Source of the DNA: Marinobacterium iners
GTDB lineage: Bacteria; Pseudomonadota; Gammaproteobacteria; Pseudomonadales; Balneatricaceae
DNA length: 64,000 bases
NCBI RefSeq assembly: GCF_017310015.1
Contig: NZ_CP022297.1
Span: 2,790,001-2,854,000, forward strand
Reading direction: 5' to 3'
Below, piece by piece: positions 52,982-62,642 of this stretch. The stretch's first letter is position 1. The number at the start of each line of letters is the position of its first letter. The notes beneath the pieces were generated by a model, which saw nothing but the letters and a program-made list of their open reading frames with translations, made no database searches and was not told the DNA's origin. A program made the position numbers and the translations under genes.

Positions 52982-55882
52982 ATGAGTGAACTGTCTTTGC
53001 GCCCGCTGAACACCCTTGAACAGCAGGATGCCTTTATCGGCCGCCATATCGGCCCTTCAGCAGACGAAGCCGCCGCCATGCTGGCAGAGCTGGGCGTTGA
53101 CAGCCTTGCGGCACTGATCGATGAAACCGTGCCCGGCAGCATTCGCGTCAAGCAGCCGATTGCGCTGGATACACCGAAGACCGAAGCTCAGGTACTGGCT
53201 GAGTTGAAAGCGATTGCAGGCCAGAACCAAATCAAGCGCTCGCTCATCGGTATGGGTTACCACGACACGCTCACGCCCAATATCATTCTGCGCAATGTAC
53301 TGGAAAATCCGGGCTGGTACACCGCCTACACCCCCTATCAGCCGGAAGTGTCACAGGGCCGTCTGGAAGCGATTCTGAACTACCAGCAGATGGTGCTGGA
53401 CCTGACCGGACTGGATCTGGCCAACGCCTCCCTGCTGGATGAAGCCACTGCCGCCGCCGAAGCGATGACCCTGTGCAAGCGCATGAGCAAGGCCAAGCGC
53501 GCCAATGTATTTCTGGTCGATGAAGAGCTGCACCCCCAGACCATCAGCGTGATTCAGACCCGTGCCGAGCCGCTAGGCTATGAGGTTATCGTCGGTGATG
53601 TGGCGGCGCTGCTGGACCAGCATGAAGCCTTCGGTGTGGTAGTACAGTATCCCGGCACCAGCGGTGTGGTGCGTGACTTCTCGGCGCTGATCGAAAAGGC
53701 CCACGCGCAGAAGGCGCTGGCCTGTACGGCGGCGGATCTGCTCAGTCTGGTACTGCTGAAATCGCCGGGCGAAATGGGCGCCGATGTGGTGTTCGGTTCT
53801 GCCCAGCGCTTCGGTGTTCCCATGGGGTACGGCGGCCCTCACGCCGCCTTCTTCGCCACCCGCGACGAGTACAAGCGCTCGGTGCCGGGCCGCATTATAG
53901 GGGTGTCTGTTGATACTCGTGGCAAGCCTGCACTGCGCATGGCGATGCAGACCCGCGAGCAGCACATCCGCCGTGAAAAGGCGACCTCCAACATCTGTAC
54001 CGCTCAGGTACTGCTGGCAAACATGGCCGCCTTTTACGCCATCTATCATGGCCATGAAGGACTGAAAACCATCGCCGGTCGCATCCACCGTCTGACCGAC
54101 CTGCTTGCGGCAGGCCTGCAGCAAAAAGGTCTGAAGCTGGTACATGACAGCTGGTTCGACACCCTCTGTGTTGAAGCCGGCGACCAGCGCGATGCACTGT
54201 ATGAGTCCGCTCAGGCTGCAGGCTTCAACCTGCGCAAACTGGGGGATGATCGACTGTGTATCAGTCTGGATGAACGCACGGACCGCAATGAAATTGAGGC
54301 CCTGTGGACCGCTCTGCTGGGCGCTGATCATGGCCTGAATATCGGCGCACTGGATGCAGAACTGGTGAGCAACGGCTCCGATAGTATTCCTGCCGGACTG
54401 GAACGCACCTCAGCCTTCCTGACCCATCCGATATTCAACGAGTACCACAGCGAAACCGAAATGCTGCGCTACCTCAAGCGGCTGGAGAACAAGGACCTGT
54501 CGCTGGCCCACAGCATGATCGCGCTGGGTTCCTGCACCATGAAGCTCAACGCCACCGCCGAGATGATCCCGGTCACCTGGCCCGAGTTCGGCGCCCTGCA
54601 CCCCTTCGTGCCGGTCGAGCAGGCACAGGGCTACAAAACGCTGATCGATTCGCTGGAAACCATGCTCAAGGCCGTCACCGGCTTCGATGCGATCTGCATG
54701 CAGCCCAATTCCGGCGCTCAGGGTGAATATGCGGGCCTGCTGGCCATCCGCAACTACCACCAATCACAGGGTCAGGGCCATCGCAACATCTGCCTCATCC
54801 CTACCTCCGCTCATGGCACCAACCCGGCCTCGGCCGCGCTGGCGGACATGAAAGTGGTACTGGTCAACTGCGACGACAAGGGCAACGTGGATATCAACGA
54901 TCTGCGCAGCAAGGCCGAGACCCACGCCGAAGACTTGTCCTGCCTGATGATCACCTACCCCTCCACGCACGGCGTATACGAGGAAGGTGTCCGCGACATC
55001 TGCGACATCATTCACGCCAATGGTGGTCAGGTCTACATGGATGGTGCCAACCTCAACGCGCAGGTGGCGATCACCCGCCCGGCGGACATCGGTGCCGATG
55101 TGTCGCACATGAACCTGCACAAGACCTTCTGTATCCCGCACGGCGGCGGTGGTCCCGGCATGGGTCCCATCGGCGTCAAGGCACACTTGGCACCTTTTGT
55201 TGCCAACCACCCGGTGGTCGGCATTGATGGCCCCAACCCGGAAAACGGCGCCGTATCCGCTGCGCCCTGGGGCAGCGCCAGCATCCTGCCGATCAGCTGG
55301 GTGTATATCGCCCTGATGGGAGGAGAAGGCCTGCGTCAGGCGACCGAGTACGCCATTCTCAACGCCAACTATCTGGCGAAGAAACTGGGGGCACATTACC
55401 CTGTGCTGTATTCGGGCCGTAACGACCGCGTGGCACACGAGTGCATCATCGACCTGCGCCCGCTCAAGGAGCGCTCCGGCATCAGCGAGGAAGACGTGGC
55501 CAAACGCCTGATGGACTTCGGCTTCCATGCACCGACCATGTCCTTCCCGGTACCCGGTACGCTGATGATCGAGCCGACCGAGTCCGAATCCAAGGCCGAG
55601 CTGGACCGCTTCATTGAAGCGATGGTGAAGATTCGTGAGGAAATCGCACTGGTGGAAGCGGGTGAGCTGGATGCGGACAACAACCCGTTGAAAAATGCTC
55701 CACACACTCAGGCCGACCTGATCGACCCGGACTGGAACCGCCCCTACAGCCGCGAGCAGGCAGCCTTCCCGGCCAGCTGGCTGAAGGAATCCAAGCTGTG
55801 GCCCACGGTCAACCGCATCGACAACGTCTACGGCGACCGCAATCTGTTCTGCAGCTGCATTCCGGTCAGTGATTACCAATAG
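52982..55882 (+). CDS. gcvP: glycine dehydrogenase (decarboxylating), P protein
   Basis: A 966-residue PLP enzyme, the P protein of the glycine cleavage system. It decarboxylates glycine and passes the aminomethyl group to lipoyl-GcvH. The PLP lysine is in SHMNLHKTFCIPHGGGGPGM. The start FIGRHIGPSADEAAAMLAEL and GSCTMKLNATAEMIPVTWPE are typical. Length matches E. coli GcvP (957). gcvT and gcvH are not beside it, so it is transcribed alone. A strong terminator follows. Confidence 0.97.
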   Translation: MSELSLRPLNTLEQQDAFIGRHIGPSADEAAAMLAELGVDSLAALIDETVPGSIRVKQPIALDTPKTEAQVLAELKAIAGQNQIKRSLIGMGYHDTLTPNIILRNVLENPGWYTAYTPYQPEVSQGRLEAILNYQQMVLDLTGLDLANASLLDEATAAAEAMTLCKRMSKAKRANVFLVDEELHPQTISVIQTRAEPLGYEVIVGDVAALLDQHEAFGVVVQYPGTSGVVRDFSALIEKAHAQKALACTAADLLSLVLLKSPGEMGADVVFGSAQRFGVPMGYGGPHAAFFATRDEYKRSVPGRIIGVSVDTRGKPALRMAMQTREQHIRREKATSNICTAQVLLANMAAFYAIYHGHEGLKTIAGRIHRLTDLLAAGLQQKGLKLVHDSWFDTLCVEAGDQRDALYESAQAAGFNLRKLGDDRLCISLDERTDRNEIEALWTALLGADHGLNIGALDAELVSNGSDSIPAGLERTSAFLTHPIFNEYHSETEMLRYLKRLENKDLSLAHSMIALGSCTMKLNATAEMIPVTWPEFGALHPFVPVEQAQGYKTLIDSLETMLKAVTGFDAICMQPNSGAQGEYAGLLAIRNYHQSQGQGHRNICLIPTSAHGTNPASAALADMKVVLVNCDDKGNVDINDLRSKAETHAEDLSCLMITYPSTHGVYEEGVRDICDIIHANGGQVYMDGANLNAQVAITRPADIGADVSHMNLHKTFCIPHGGGGPGMGPIGVKAHLAPFVANHPVVGIDGPNPENGAVSAAPWGSASILPISWVYIALMGGEGLRQATEYAILNANYLAKKLGAHYPVLYSGRNDRVAHECIIDLRPLKERSGISEEDVAKRLMDFGFHAPTMSFPVPGTLMIEPTESESKAELDRFIEAMVKIREEIALVEAGELDADNNPLKNAPHTQADLIDPDWNRPYSREQAAFPASWLKESKLWPTVNRIDNVYGDRNLFCSCIPVSDYQ

Positions 55883-55898
55883 AAACAATCTGCCAATT

Positions 55899-55930
55899 AG
55901 CCCGATGCGCTGACACGCTCGGGCTTTTTT
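55899..55930 (+). terminator. Rho-independent terminator of gcvP
   Basis: AGCCCGA and TCGGGCT form a stem with a loop of about 12 bases (further pairing GCG/CGC inside), followed by a run of T residues, 17 bases after the gcvP stop. It abuts the stop codon of the convergent polysaccharide gene. Confidence 0.9.
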
Positions 55931-57882
55931 CAATGCAAGCGATGAGGCTCCATCGTGGGGGCTTCGATAACCTGTACCGACGGCTGATAACCATCCACAA
56001 GCTGCTGTAGCAATGACACCAACGCTTCGCTTTTACCCGAGCGGGTCAACAACTCAAGCTCTTGTAAACGAGGCTGCAGCAGCTCCCAGGCCAACATATT
56101 TTCACAGGCTCGCATAATCATTGGATGACGCGTGCCTGATACACTCTCACCAATCAGCAGCTCTTCATACAGCTTTTCCCCTGGCCTTAAACCGGTATAA
56201 CGGATTTCGATATCACCATTAGGGTCGGTCGCATCACGCAATGAAAGACCAGCTAATCGAATCATCTCTTTGGCCAAGTCAACAATGCGAACAGGCTGTC
56301 CCATATCCAGCACAAACACATCACCACCCTCGCCCATGGACCCCGCCTGAATGACCAGCGCAGACGCTTCAGGGATGGTCATGAAGTAGCGGGTAATGTC
56401 CGGATGCGTCACAGTAAGCGGCCCACCCTGCTCAATTTGCTGCCGAAACAGAGGAATAACCGAACCCGAAGAGCCCAGCACATTGCCAAAGCGAACCATT
56501 ACAAACCGGGTTTGCTCCTCCGAAAAGCGCCGATGCTCACTCAATGCCTGTAACACCATTTCAGCCAATCGTTTGCTGGCCCCCATGACATTTGTTGGGC
56601 GCACCGCCTTATCGGTCGAAATCAATACAAAATCAGTAACATGAGCAGCAATAGCGGCCTGCGCTGTGCGCAAGGTACCCAGTACGTTGTTTCGAAGGCC
56701 GGATGCAATATTGCTCTCAACCATTGGCACATGCTTATAAGCCGCTGCGTGGTAAAGCGTATTGACCTGGAATGTGCGCAGGATTGATTCAAGGTGCCCC
56801 TGATCCAACACACTGCCCAAGACCGGAACAATCTGCACACCAGCATCTGGCAGGGCATTCAGTTCCTGCTCCAGTTGATACAGGGCAAACTCTGAAAGCT
56901 CAAACAATACCAGCCGCTTCGGTTTCTGCCCGAGCACTTGGCGACATATTTCGGCACCAATTGATCCACCCGCCCCTGTTACCATCACCACCTTGTCGGT
57001 AATACAGGCCGTCATTAACTCAGCTACAGGTTCTGCAGGATCACGGCCCAGCAAGTCCGTTACATCCACATCACGAATATCGTTGGCTCTTACTGACCCA
57101 GACGCCAGCTGAGAGATCCCCGGCAGCACCTTAACACTGACAGGAAAAACACTGATCTTCTCGACCAAAACGCGCCGCTCACTGCGCGCAAGCCCCGGAA
57201 GAGCCAGCAGTACGGACTTGACCCCGTACTGCTCAATCAAGCTTGATAAACTGTCGGGAGCATAAACCCTCAACCCCGAAATCTCAGTACCCTGCTTTTG
57301 TGGGTCATCATCCAGAAAGGCTACCGCCTGAAACTCTACAGAGTCACTCAAAGCCGCGACCAACTGTGCACCGGCGCTGCCGGCACCGTATACCGCAACA
57401 GGCTCGGCACGTGTCAACCGTTGCCCCGAAGGTGACAGGCGACGAATTAACCAGCGGGCATACAGCCGACTGCCGGCCACAAGGGTTACGGCGGTAAAAC
57501 CATAGATGAAAAATACAGAGCGGGGGGCGGGTACCTCCAGCACCACCAATACCGCAACCCAAATCAACACAGACAAAAACACTGCCTTGAAAGACACCCA
57601 AAGCGTGACATGCCCCATATAGCGGATAACCGCCCGGTAAAGCCCCAAGCGCGCCATCACGGGCACCGAAATCAGCGGCACCAAAATACAAGGCAACCAG
57701 TAGCGCTGCATGGGCTCAACAATATCGCCCAACCGAAGCGCAAGTGCCATCCAGCAGGCCATAAACAACATGACCAAATCAGACAGCACCACCAGACTTT
57801 GCTTTACCCGCCGATTCGCTTTCAGAAACCGGCTGACAATCTGCCTGAACATTGAATCAATCCCTTGATGTTGCTTATTCAT
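55930..57882 (-). CDS. membrane-bound UDP-sugar 4,6-dehydratase (PglF/WbpM/CapD family)
   Basis: A 650-residue protein. Four N-terminal membrane segments (residues ~30-140) are followed by a first Rossmann-like domain (VAVYGAGSAGAQLV) and a catalytic short-chain dehydrogenase domain with MVTGAGGSIGAEICRQVL and LISTDKAVRPTNVMGASKR. In relatives this enzyme converts UDP-GlcNAc to the 4-keto-6-deoxy sugar. The usual Tyr of the YxxxK site is replaced by Met, as in WbpM-type enzymes. It is last in the operon; its ATG overlaps the galE stop. Confidence 0.9.
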   Translation of the reverse strand: MNKQHQGIDSMFRQIVSRFLKANRRVKQSLVVLSDLVMLFMACWMALALRLGDIVEPMQRYWLPCILVPLISVPVMARLGLYRAVIRYMGHVTLWVSFKAVFLSVLIWVAVLVVLEVPAPRSVFFIYGFTAVTLVAGSRLYARWLIRRLSPSGQRLTRAEPVAVYGAGSAGAQLVAALSDSVEFQAVAFLDDDPQKQGTEISGLRVYAPDSLSSLIEQYGVKSVLLALPGLARSERRVLVEKISVFPVSVKVLPGISQLASGSVRANDIRDVDVTDLLGRDPAEPVAELMTACITDKVVMVTGAGGSIGAEICRQVLGQKPKRLVLFELSEFALYQLEQELNALPDAGVQIVPVLGSVLDQGHLESILRTFQVNTLYHAAAYKHVPMVESNIASGLRNNVLGTLRTAQAAIAAHVTDFVLISTDKAVRPTNVMGASKRLAEMVLQALSEHRRFSEEQTRFVMVRFGNVLGSSGSVIPLFRQQIEQGGPLTVTHPDITRYFMTIPEASALVIQAGSMGEGGDVFVLDMGQPVRIVDLAKEMIRLAGLSLRDATDPNGDIEIRYTGLRPGEKLYEELLIGESVSGTRHPMIMRACENMLAWELLQPRLQELELLTRSGKSEALVSLLQQLVDGYQPSVQVIEAPTMEPHRLH

Positions 57883-58895
57883 GACGCCTTATAGCCTTTG
57901 GGGTGTTGCTGCTGCCAGCGCCAGGCATCCGCCAACATATCAGCAAGGCTGAATGATGCCCGCCAACCAAATTGTTCGAATGCTTTGTTCGGGTTTGCAA
58001 AGCATACCGCGATATCGCCTGCACGGCGTGCTTCAAAATAAAAGGGCACAGTACACCCAGTTACCTGCTCGAAGGTTTTAATTACCTCAAGAACACTGTA
58101 GCCCTGACCAGTGCCGAGATTCCAGATATGGACACCCGACGATTTCTGGATGGCCTGCAGTGCACCCAAATGCCCTTCGGCCAGATCCATCACATGAATG
58201 TAATCCCTGATACCTGTGCCATCCGGTGTTGGGTAGTCTGTTCCATAAATCGGCAAAGACGCCAACTGGCCTGCAGCCACTTGCGTCACATAGGGCAGCA
58301 AATTGTTGGGCGTTCCGCCCGGTGCCTCGCCGATCAGCCCGCTCTTATGCGCCCCCACCGGATTGAAATAGCGCAGAATCGCCACAGACCAACGGGTATC
58401 GCGCTCGGCAAGCTCAGTCAAAACCTGCTCAACCATCTGCTTGGTTTGGCCATAAGGGTTGGCTGCCCTACCCAATGGCATGGCTTCATCCACCGGGCCC
58501 ATCGCGGTTTCGCCATACACCGTAGCCGACGAGCTGAACACCAAGTTGAATACGCCAGCGCGATCCATGGCCCTAAGCAAAGTGATGCTGCCAGAGAGGT
58601 TGTTGTCAAAATAGATCAGAGGGGTTTGTACGCTTTCAGCGACCGATTTCAAGCCCGCAAAGTGCAGCACGGCTGAAATCTCATACTGCGCAAACAGCCT
58701 GTCCAGTAAACCGGCATCACGAATATCGCCTTCAACAAAACTGACGGCCTGCCCGGTAATCTGTTCAACACGCTGCAGTGCAACGGACGAGCTGTTACAC
58801 AGGTTATCAAGTACCACAACCCTGTAACCCGCCGCCAACAACACAACCAACGTATGTGAACCGATATACCCCGCCCCACCGGTCACCAGCACCAT
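57879..58895 (-). CDS. galE: UDP-glucose 4-epimerase
   Basis: A 338-residue extended short-chain dehydrogenase. The NAD-binding start MVLVTGGAGYIGSHTLVVLL, the catalytic YGQTKQMVE (YxxxK) and FSSSATVYGE are as in GalE. With the start at 58895 the length equals E. coli GalE; the frame is open to GTG at 58943. It would supply UDP-galactose or UDP-GalNAc for the surface polysaccharide. ATGA overlap with the next gene. Confidence 0.93.
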   Translation of the reverse strand: MVLVTGGAGYIGSHTLVVLLAAGYRVVVLDNLCNSSSVALQRVEQITGQAVSFVEGDIRDAGLLDRLFAQYEISAVLHFAGLKSVAESVQTPLIYFDNNLSGSITLLRAMDRAGVFNLVFSSSATVYGETAMGPVDEAMPLGRAANPYGQTKQMVEQVLTELAERDTRWSVAILRYFNPVGAHKSGLIGEAPGGTPNNLLPYVTQVAAGQLASLPIYGTDYPTPDGTGIRDYIHVMDLAEGHLGALQAIQKSSGVHIWNLGTGQGYSVLEVIKTFEQVTGCTVPFYFEARRAGDIAVCFANPNKAFEQFGWRASFSLADMLADAWRWQQQHPKGYKAS

Positions 58896-58988
58896 TTTGC
58901 CGGGCTCATGTTTTAATTCGATCACCAGACCTTTTGTCCACAAAAGTTAAATAACAACCAAAAAACCACCGGCGCCAAGCCCGCTCTC

Positions 58989-60158
58989 TCAACTGAGAGG
59001 TTTTGGAGCAGCCATGCACTCTGCCAGTATCGTGCAGGTTTTGTCGATTTCGGCTTGGGTCAGGGTTGGATGAACCAGGAACATCAAGCTGGTATCGCCC
59101 AACTGGTGGGCCACAGGCAAAGGCTTCTCAGGACGCCAGCCTGTGCCGTCAAATGCCTTTTCCAAATACACCTCTGAGCAAGACCCCGAAAAACAGGGCA
59201 CTCCGTGCTCATTGATTAACTGCATGATGCGATCACGCCGTTGCGCAGTACCCTCAACGAACACGTAGCATTTGTATGCCCCATGCTCAATATGGGCAGG
59301 AACCTCAGGTACACGAAGCCCGGGTATCTTTTTAGCCGCGCCCCAAATCTGCTGCGCATAGCGCAGACGGGTTTCATGCCAATGAGGCATGCTCTTAAGC
59401 TGGATGCGCCCAATCACCGCCTGCACCTCGGTCATGCGCCAGTTGGTGCCAAAAGACTCATGCACCCAGCGGAAGCCCGGCGGATGCTTTCGCTCGTAGA
59501 CCGCCTCCCAGTTTTTACCGTGATCCTTGAACGACCACATCTTTGACCAGAGCGCTTTGTCATTGGTGGTGACCATACCACCCTCACCACCGGTGGTCAT
59601 GATCTTGTCCTGACAAAATGACCAGCAGCCAACATGACCGATTGAACCAACCGCACGCCCCTTGTAACGAGCACCATGCGCCTGGGCGCAATCCTCGATC
59701 ACATACAGGCCATGCTGCTGCGCCAGCGCCATGATCGGGTCCATATCACAAGGCCAACCGGCAAGATGCACGCAAACAATGGCACGGGTGCGTTGCGTAA
59801 TCATCTCAGAAATGGACTCAGCAGTTATATTCTGGCTATCGGGATCCACATCCGCAAACACCGGTACCGCACCGGCATTGACGATACTGGAGACAGAAGC
59901 TAGAAAAGTACGTGAGGTGACGATCACCTCATCACCCTTTCCAATCCCGAGTGCGTTCAGCGCCAGATCAAGGGCGACCGTACCGTTGGCAAGCGCAATG
60001 GCGTACGCAGCACCAACATAATCAGCAAACTCGCGCTCAAACTGACGTCCCTCCTGCCCAGTCCAGTAATTAACCTTATTGGAGAGCAACACATCACGCG
60101 CCGCGTTAGCCTCTTCCTCGGTGAAGGAAGGCCAAGGGGAGAACGGTCCGTTCAGCAT
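58989..60158 (-). CDS. DegT/DnrJ/EryC1 family sugar aminotransferase (PglE-like)
   Basis: A 389-residue PLP enzyme. The PLP lysine lies in SFCQDKIMTTGGEGGM, and Asp in VIEDCAQAHGARYKG contacts the cofactor. This family aminates keto sugars. With the WbpM/PglF-like dehydratase and the PglD-like acetyltransferase in the same operon, the likely substrate is UDP-4-keto-6-deoxy-GlcNAc, giving the amino sugar precursor of bacillosamine. A perosamine-type product is the alternative. Confidence 0.88.
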   Translation of the reverse strand: MLNGPFSPWPSFTEEEANAARDVLLSNKVNYWTGQEGRQFEREFADYVGAAYAIALANGTVALDLALNALGIGKGDEVIVTSRTFLASVSSIVNAGAVPVFADVDPDSQNITAESISEMITQRTRAIVCVHLAGWPCDMDPIMALAQQHGLYVIEDCAQAHGARYKGRAVGSIGHVGCWSFCQDKIMTTGGEGGMVTTNDKALWSKMWSFKDHGKNWEAVYERKHPPGFRWVHESFGTNWRMTEVQAVIGRIQLKSMPHWHETRLRYAQQIWGAAKKIPGLRVPEVPAHIEHGAYKCYVFVEGTAQRRDRIMQLINEHGVPCFSGSCSEVYLEKAFDGTGWRPEKPLPVAHQLGDTSLMFLVHPTLTQAEIDKTCTILAECMAAPKPLS

Positions 60159-60208
60159 TAAATACCTTTAGTCATCGTGTGAAATACCCATTGAGGGATA
60201 TGACTCTG

Positions 60209-60826
60209 TTAAATCGACTTTGCAGGCACACCCACTGCAGTCACGCCATCCGGCAGGTCTGCCACCACTACAGCACCGGCACCTACTGTAACCTGCTGAC
60301 CAATATGGACCAACTGTTTCACACAGACTCCTATACCAACCCAACTGTGTGCTCCTATCTGCACACCACCCGCCAATCGTGCCCCTGGGCTAATATGCGC
60401 ACAGTCACCAATGCTACAATCATGATCAATACTGCAACCGGTATTGAGAATCACCCCCTCACCGATGCAGGCTGATACATTCACCACCACACTTGGCATC
60501 ACTACAGTGCCCGCGCCCAGCTCAGCATATTGACTGACAATGGCAGACGGGTGAGTCAGTGTCACAACCGGTGCTGACATGTCCAACAGCCAGCGCAGCT
60601 TTTCAGCACGAATGCCATTGTCACCAATTGCAACGATTACACCGGTAAAGTCGCCTAGACGCGCTGCCAGCGATTGGCTATTACCCTCAACGTTCCAGTG
60701 GCCGTTATGCGACACCTCAGGCCATGCATCATCAAAGAATATGACTTCATGCCAGCCGCAACATTCGGCGACGTCGGCAACTACCTTGCCATGGCCACTG
60801 GCACCCAAAATTGCCAGACGCTTCAC
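60209..60826 (-). CDS. NeuD/PglD family sugar acetyltransferase
   Basis: A 205-residue protein with an N-terminal Rossmann-like part (KRLAILGASGHGKVVADVAE) and a C-terminal left-handed beta helix of hexapeptide repeats (VILNTGCSIDHDCSIGDCAH). The His of IDHDCSIGD is the catalytic base in PglD. It would N-acetylate the amino sugar made by the PglE-like enzyme. Its start overlaps the stop of the upstream sugar transferase by four bases. Confidence 0.88.
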   Translation of the reverse strand: MKRLAILGASGHGKVVADVAECCGWHEVIFFDDAWPEVSHNGHWNVEGNSQSLAARLGDFTGVIVAIGDNGIRAEKLRWLLDMSAPVVTLTHPSAIVSQYAELGAGTVVMPSVVVNVSACIGEGVILNTGCSIDHDCSIGDCAHISPGARLAGGVQIGAHSWVGIGVCVKQLVHIGQQVTVGAGAVVVADLPDGVTAVGVPAKSI

Positions 60827-61419
60827 TTGTCACTTCCCGTAAACTTTGACATGGTCGCCTCACCTTCAGCTGTGACTCCGTCCCTAACCAGTACTTTCTT
60901 AACCGTCAAATACATGATCTTCAGATCGAGCCAGAACGAGCGGTTATCCACATACCACAGATCAAGCTTGAACCTCTCTTCCCAGCTGATTGTGTTACGA
61001 CCATTCACCTGCGCCCACCCGGTAATGCCGGGGCGCACCTCATGGCGTCGATATTGCTCTTTTGAGTAAAGCGGCAGGTACTCCATCAGCAAAGGCCGAG
61101 GCCCAACCAGGCTCATATCGCCCTTGAGTACATTCCACAGCTCTGGCAGCTCATCCAGACTGGCCGCTCTCAGGAAAGACCCGAAAGGCGTCATCCGCTC
61201 CGAGTCCGGCAGCGGGTTGCCGTCCTTATCTACGGCATCACGCATGGTACGGAATTTGATCATTTCAAAGGGCTTGCCGTCTTTGCCGGGGCGCACCTGG
61301 CGGAACAGAACAGGAGAGCCAAGTTTGCGGCGGATCTGGAAGGCGACTGCAGCGATCACGGGGGCAAGCAGTAGCAGGCCAATGGTGGACGCGACAATAT
61401 CGAAAAGACGCTTGATCAT
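60823..61419 (-). CDS. initiating phosphoglycosyl transferase (PglC/WcaJ type)
   Basis: A 198-residue monotopic membrane enzyme. The N-terminal re-entrant helix (MIKRLFDIVASTIGLLLLAP) is followed by the catalytic Asp-Glu in ASLDELPELWNVLKGDMSLV and the VGPRPLL and RPGITGWAQVNGRN motifs. The small size is that of PglC, which moves phospho-bacillosamine from UDP to undecaprenyl phosphate. Neighbouring pgl-like genes support that substrate. Confidence 0.9.
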   Translation of the reverse strand: MIKRLFDIVASTIGLLLLAPVIAAVAFQIRRKLGSPVLFRQVRPGKDGKPFEMIKFRTMRDAVDKDGNPLPDSERMTPFGSFLRAASLDELPELWNVLKGDMSLVGPRPLLMEYLPLYSKEQYRRHEVRPGITGWAQVNGRNTISWEERFKLDLWYVDNRSFWLDLKIMYLTVKKVLVRDGVTAEGEATMSKFTGSDK

Positions 61420-62642
61420 TATTCGAATAGTACCTTTGCCAGTTTCTCAGCCAACTGACCATATTCATACTGATCAAGTGCCACTTTACGACCATTTTCA
61501 CCCATTTTTGCTCTTTCAGCGGGTGTCATTTGATAAAGCTTCAGTACTGCTTCGGAAAGTTTATCTGCATTTTGTGCGGGTATTTGTAAGCCTGCTTCAG
61601 CTTCTGAGACAGGCTTGTACTCACCTGAGTCTATTCCATAAATAATGGGGCGACCTGAGTAAAGATAGTCAAATAGCTTATTGGGTGAAACACCAAACCT
61701 GAATAGAGGGTCTTTCGTCAAACCAATGTAACAGACATCAAACCGAATTAGCACAGATTGTATTTCAACCTTGGGTATTGGCTCAACAAAAAAAACATTC
61801 TCTAAGCCTTTATTATCAACCAGTCCTTGCAATACTGGCTTTTCCTTACCAGAACCCACCATAACAAAAGCTATATCTGAATAGTCTTTGAGTTTATCTG
61901 CAGCATCAATCAACGTATCCAGCGCGTTGGCAACACCTAAGGTACCTGTATAGCCAATTATAAATTTATTCTTTGGTAACTGGTCGATAGCTTTAATATT
62001 TAGCGGCTCTTTTTGATTCACCTCTTCTAGTGAAAACCCATTGGGTATCCAGGTAAATTTGGCGCGATCCAGCCCTCGGCTAGACATATGCTCAACCGAA
62101 TTTTTCAGGTTTGAGATTACCGCATCTGCCTCACGATATGCTTTGTCTTCAACCCATTGCATTAACCGAATAAAAGGATGCTTTAATGAAAACCCACCTA
62201 GTTCCGTTAAAGTCAGAGGCCAAATATCACGCACTTCAAACACCAACTTAGCTTTTGTTTTTTTTGCCAGCCATTGCGCACCAACAAACGATAACAATGA
62301 CGGTGAAGAGCTTAATATTGCATCAGGTTTTGCTTTAATGAACTTTATAAGTTTTCTGAAGCGCCAAGGGAAGACAAACCAGTTGAGTGCACGCTGTTTG
62401 CTGTGTGCATCTTTATAATCGGGCATTTTTACCCAAACAAATTTAAATCCATCTACCTCTTCAAGTAAGAAGTCATCGTGGACGACTGGCTTTTCGCGCA
62501 GAATATGGTGAGCCGAAGAGCCAATAACATAAACGTTGTAACCACGCTTAGCCATCTCCCTTGCCATATAGTAATGGCGTCCTCCAACACCTGTTGAAGG
62601 CGTAGACGCGTATTGGTTAATAACCCAAACTGTCCTACTCAT
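61419..62642 (-). CDS. glycosyltransferase family 4 protein (WbuB-like)
   Basis: A 407-residue GT-B fold glycosyltransferase. It begins VWVINQYASTPSTGVGGRHY, a WbuB-type N-terminus. The C-terminal half holds IIGYTGTLGVANALDTLIDA and the nucleotide-sugar site FGVSPNKLFDYLYSGRPIIY. Its base composition is visibly more AT-rich than that of its neighbours, suggesting separate acquisition. It overlaps the next gene by one base and wecB by four. Acceptor and donor are unknown. Confidence 0.87.
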   Translation of the reverse strand: MSRTVWVINQYASTPSTGVGGRHYYMAREMAKRGYNVYVIGSSAHHILREKPVVHDDFLLEEVDGFKFVWVKMPDYKDAHSKQRALNWFVFPWRFRKLIKFIKAKPDAILSSSPSLLSFVGAQWLAKKTKAKLVFEVRDIWPLTLTELGGFSLKHPFIRLMQWVEDKAYREADAVISNLKNSVEHMSSRGLDRAKFTWIPNGFSLEEVNQKEPLNIKAIDQLPKNKFIIGYTGTLGVANALDTLIDAADKLKDYSDIAFVMVGSGKEKPVLQGLVDNKGLENVFFVEPIPKVEIQSVLIRFDVCYIGLTKDPLFRFGVSPNKLFDYLYSGRPIIYGIDSGEYKPVSEAEAGLQIPAQNADKLSEAVLKLYQMTPAERAKMGENGRKVALDQYEYGQLAEKLAKVLFE

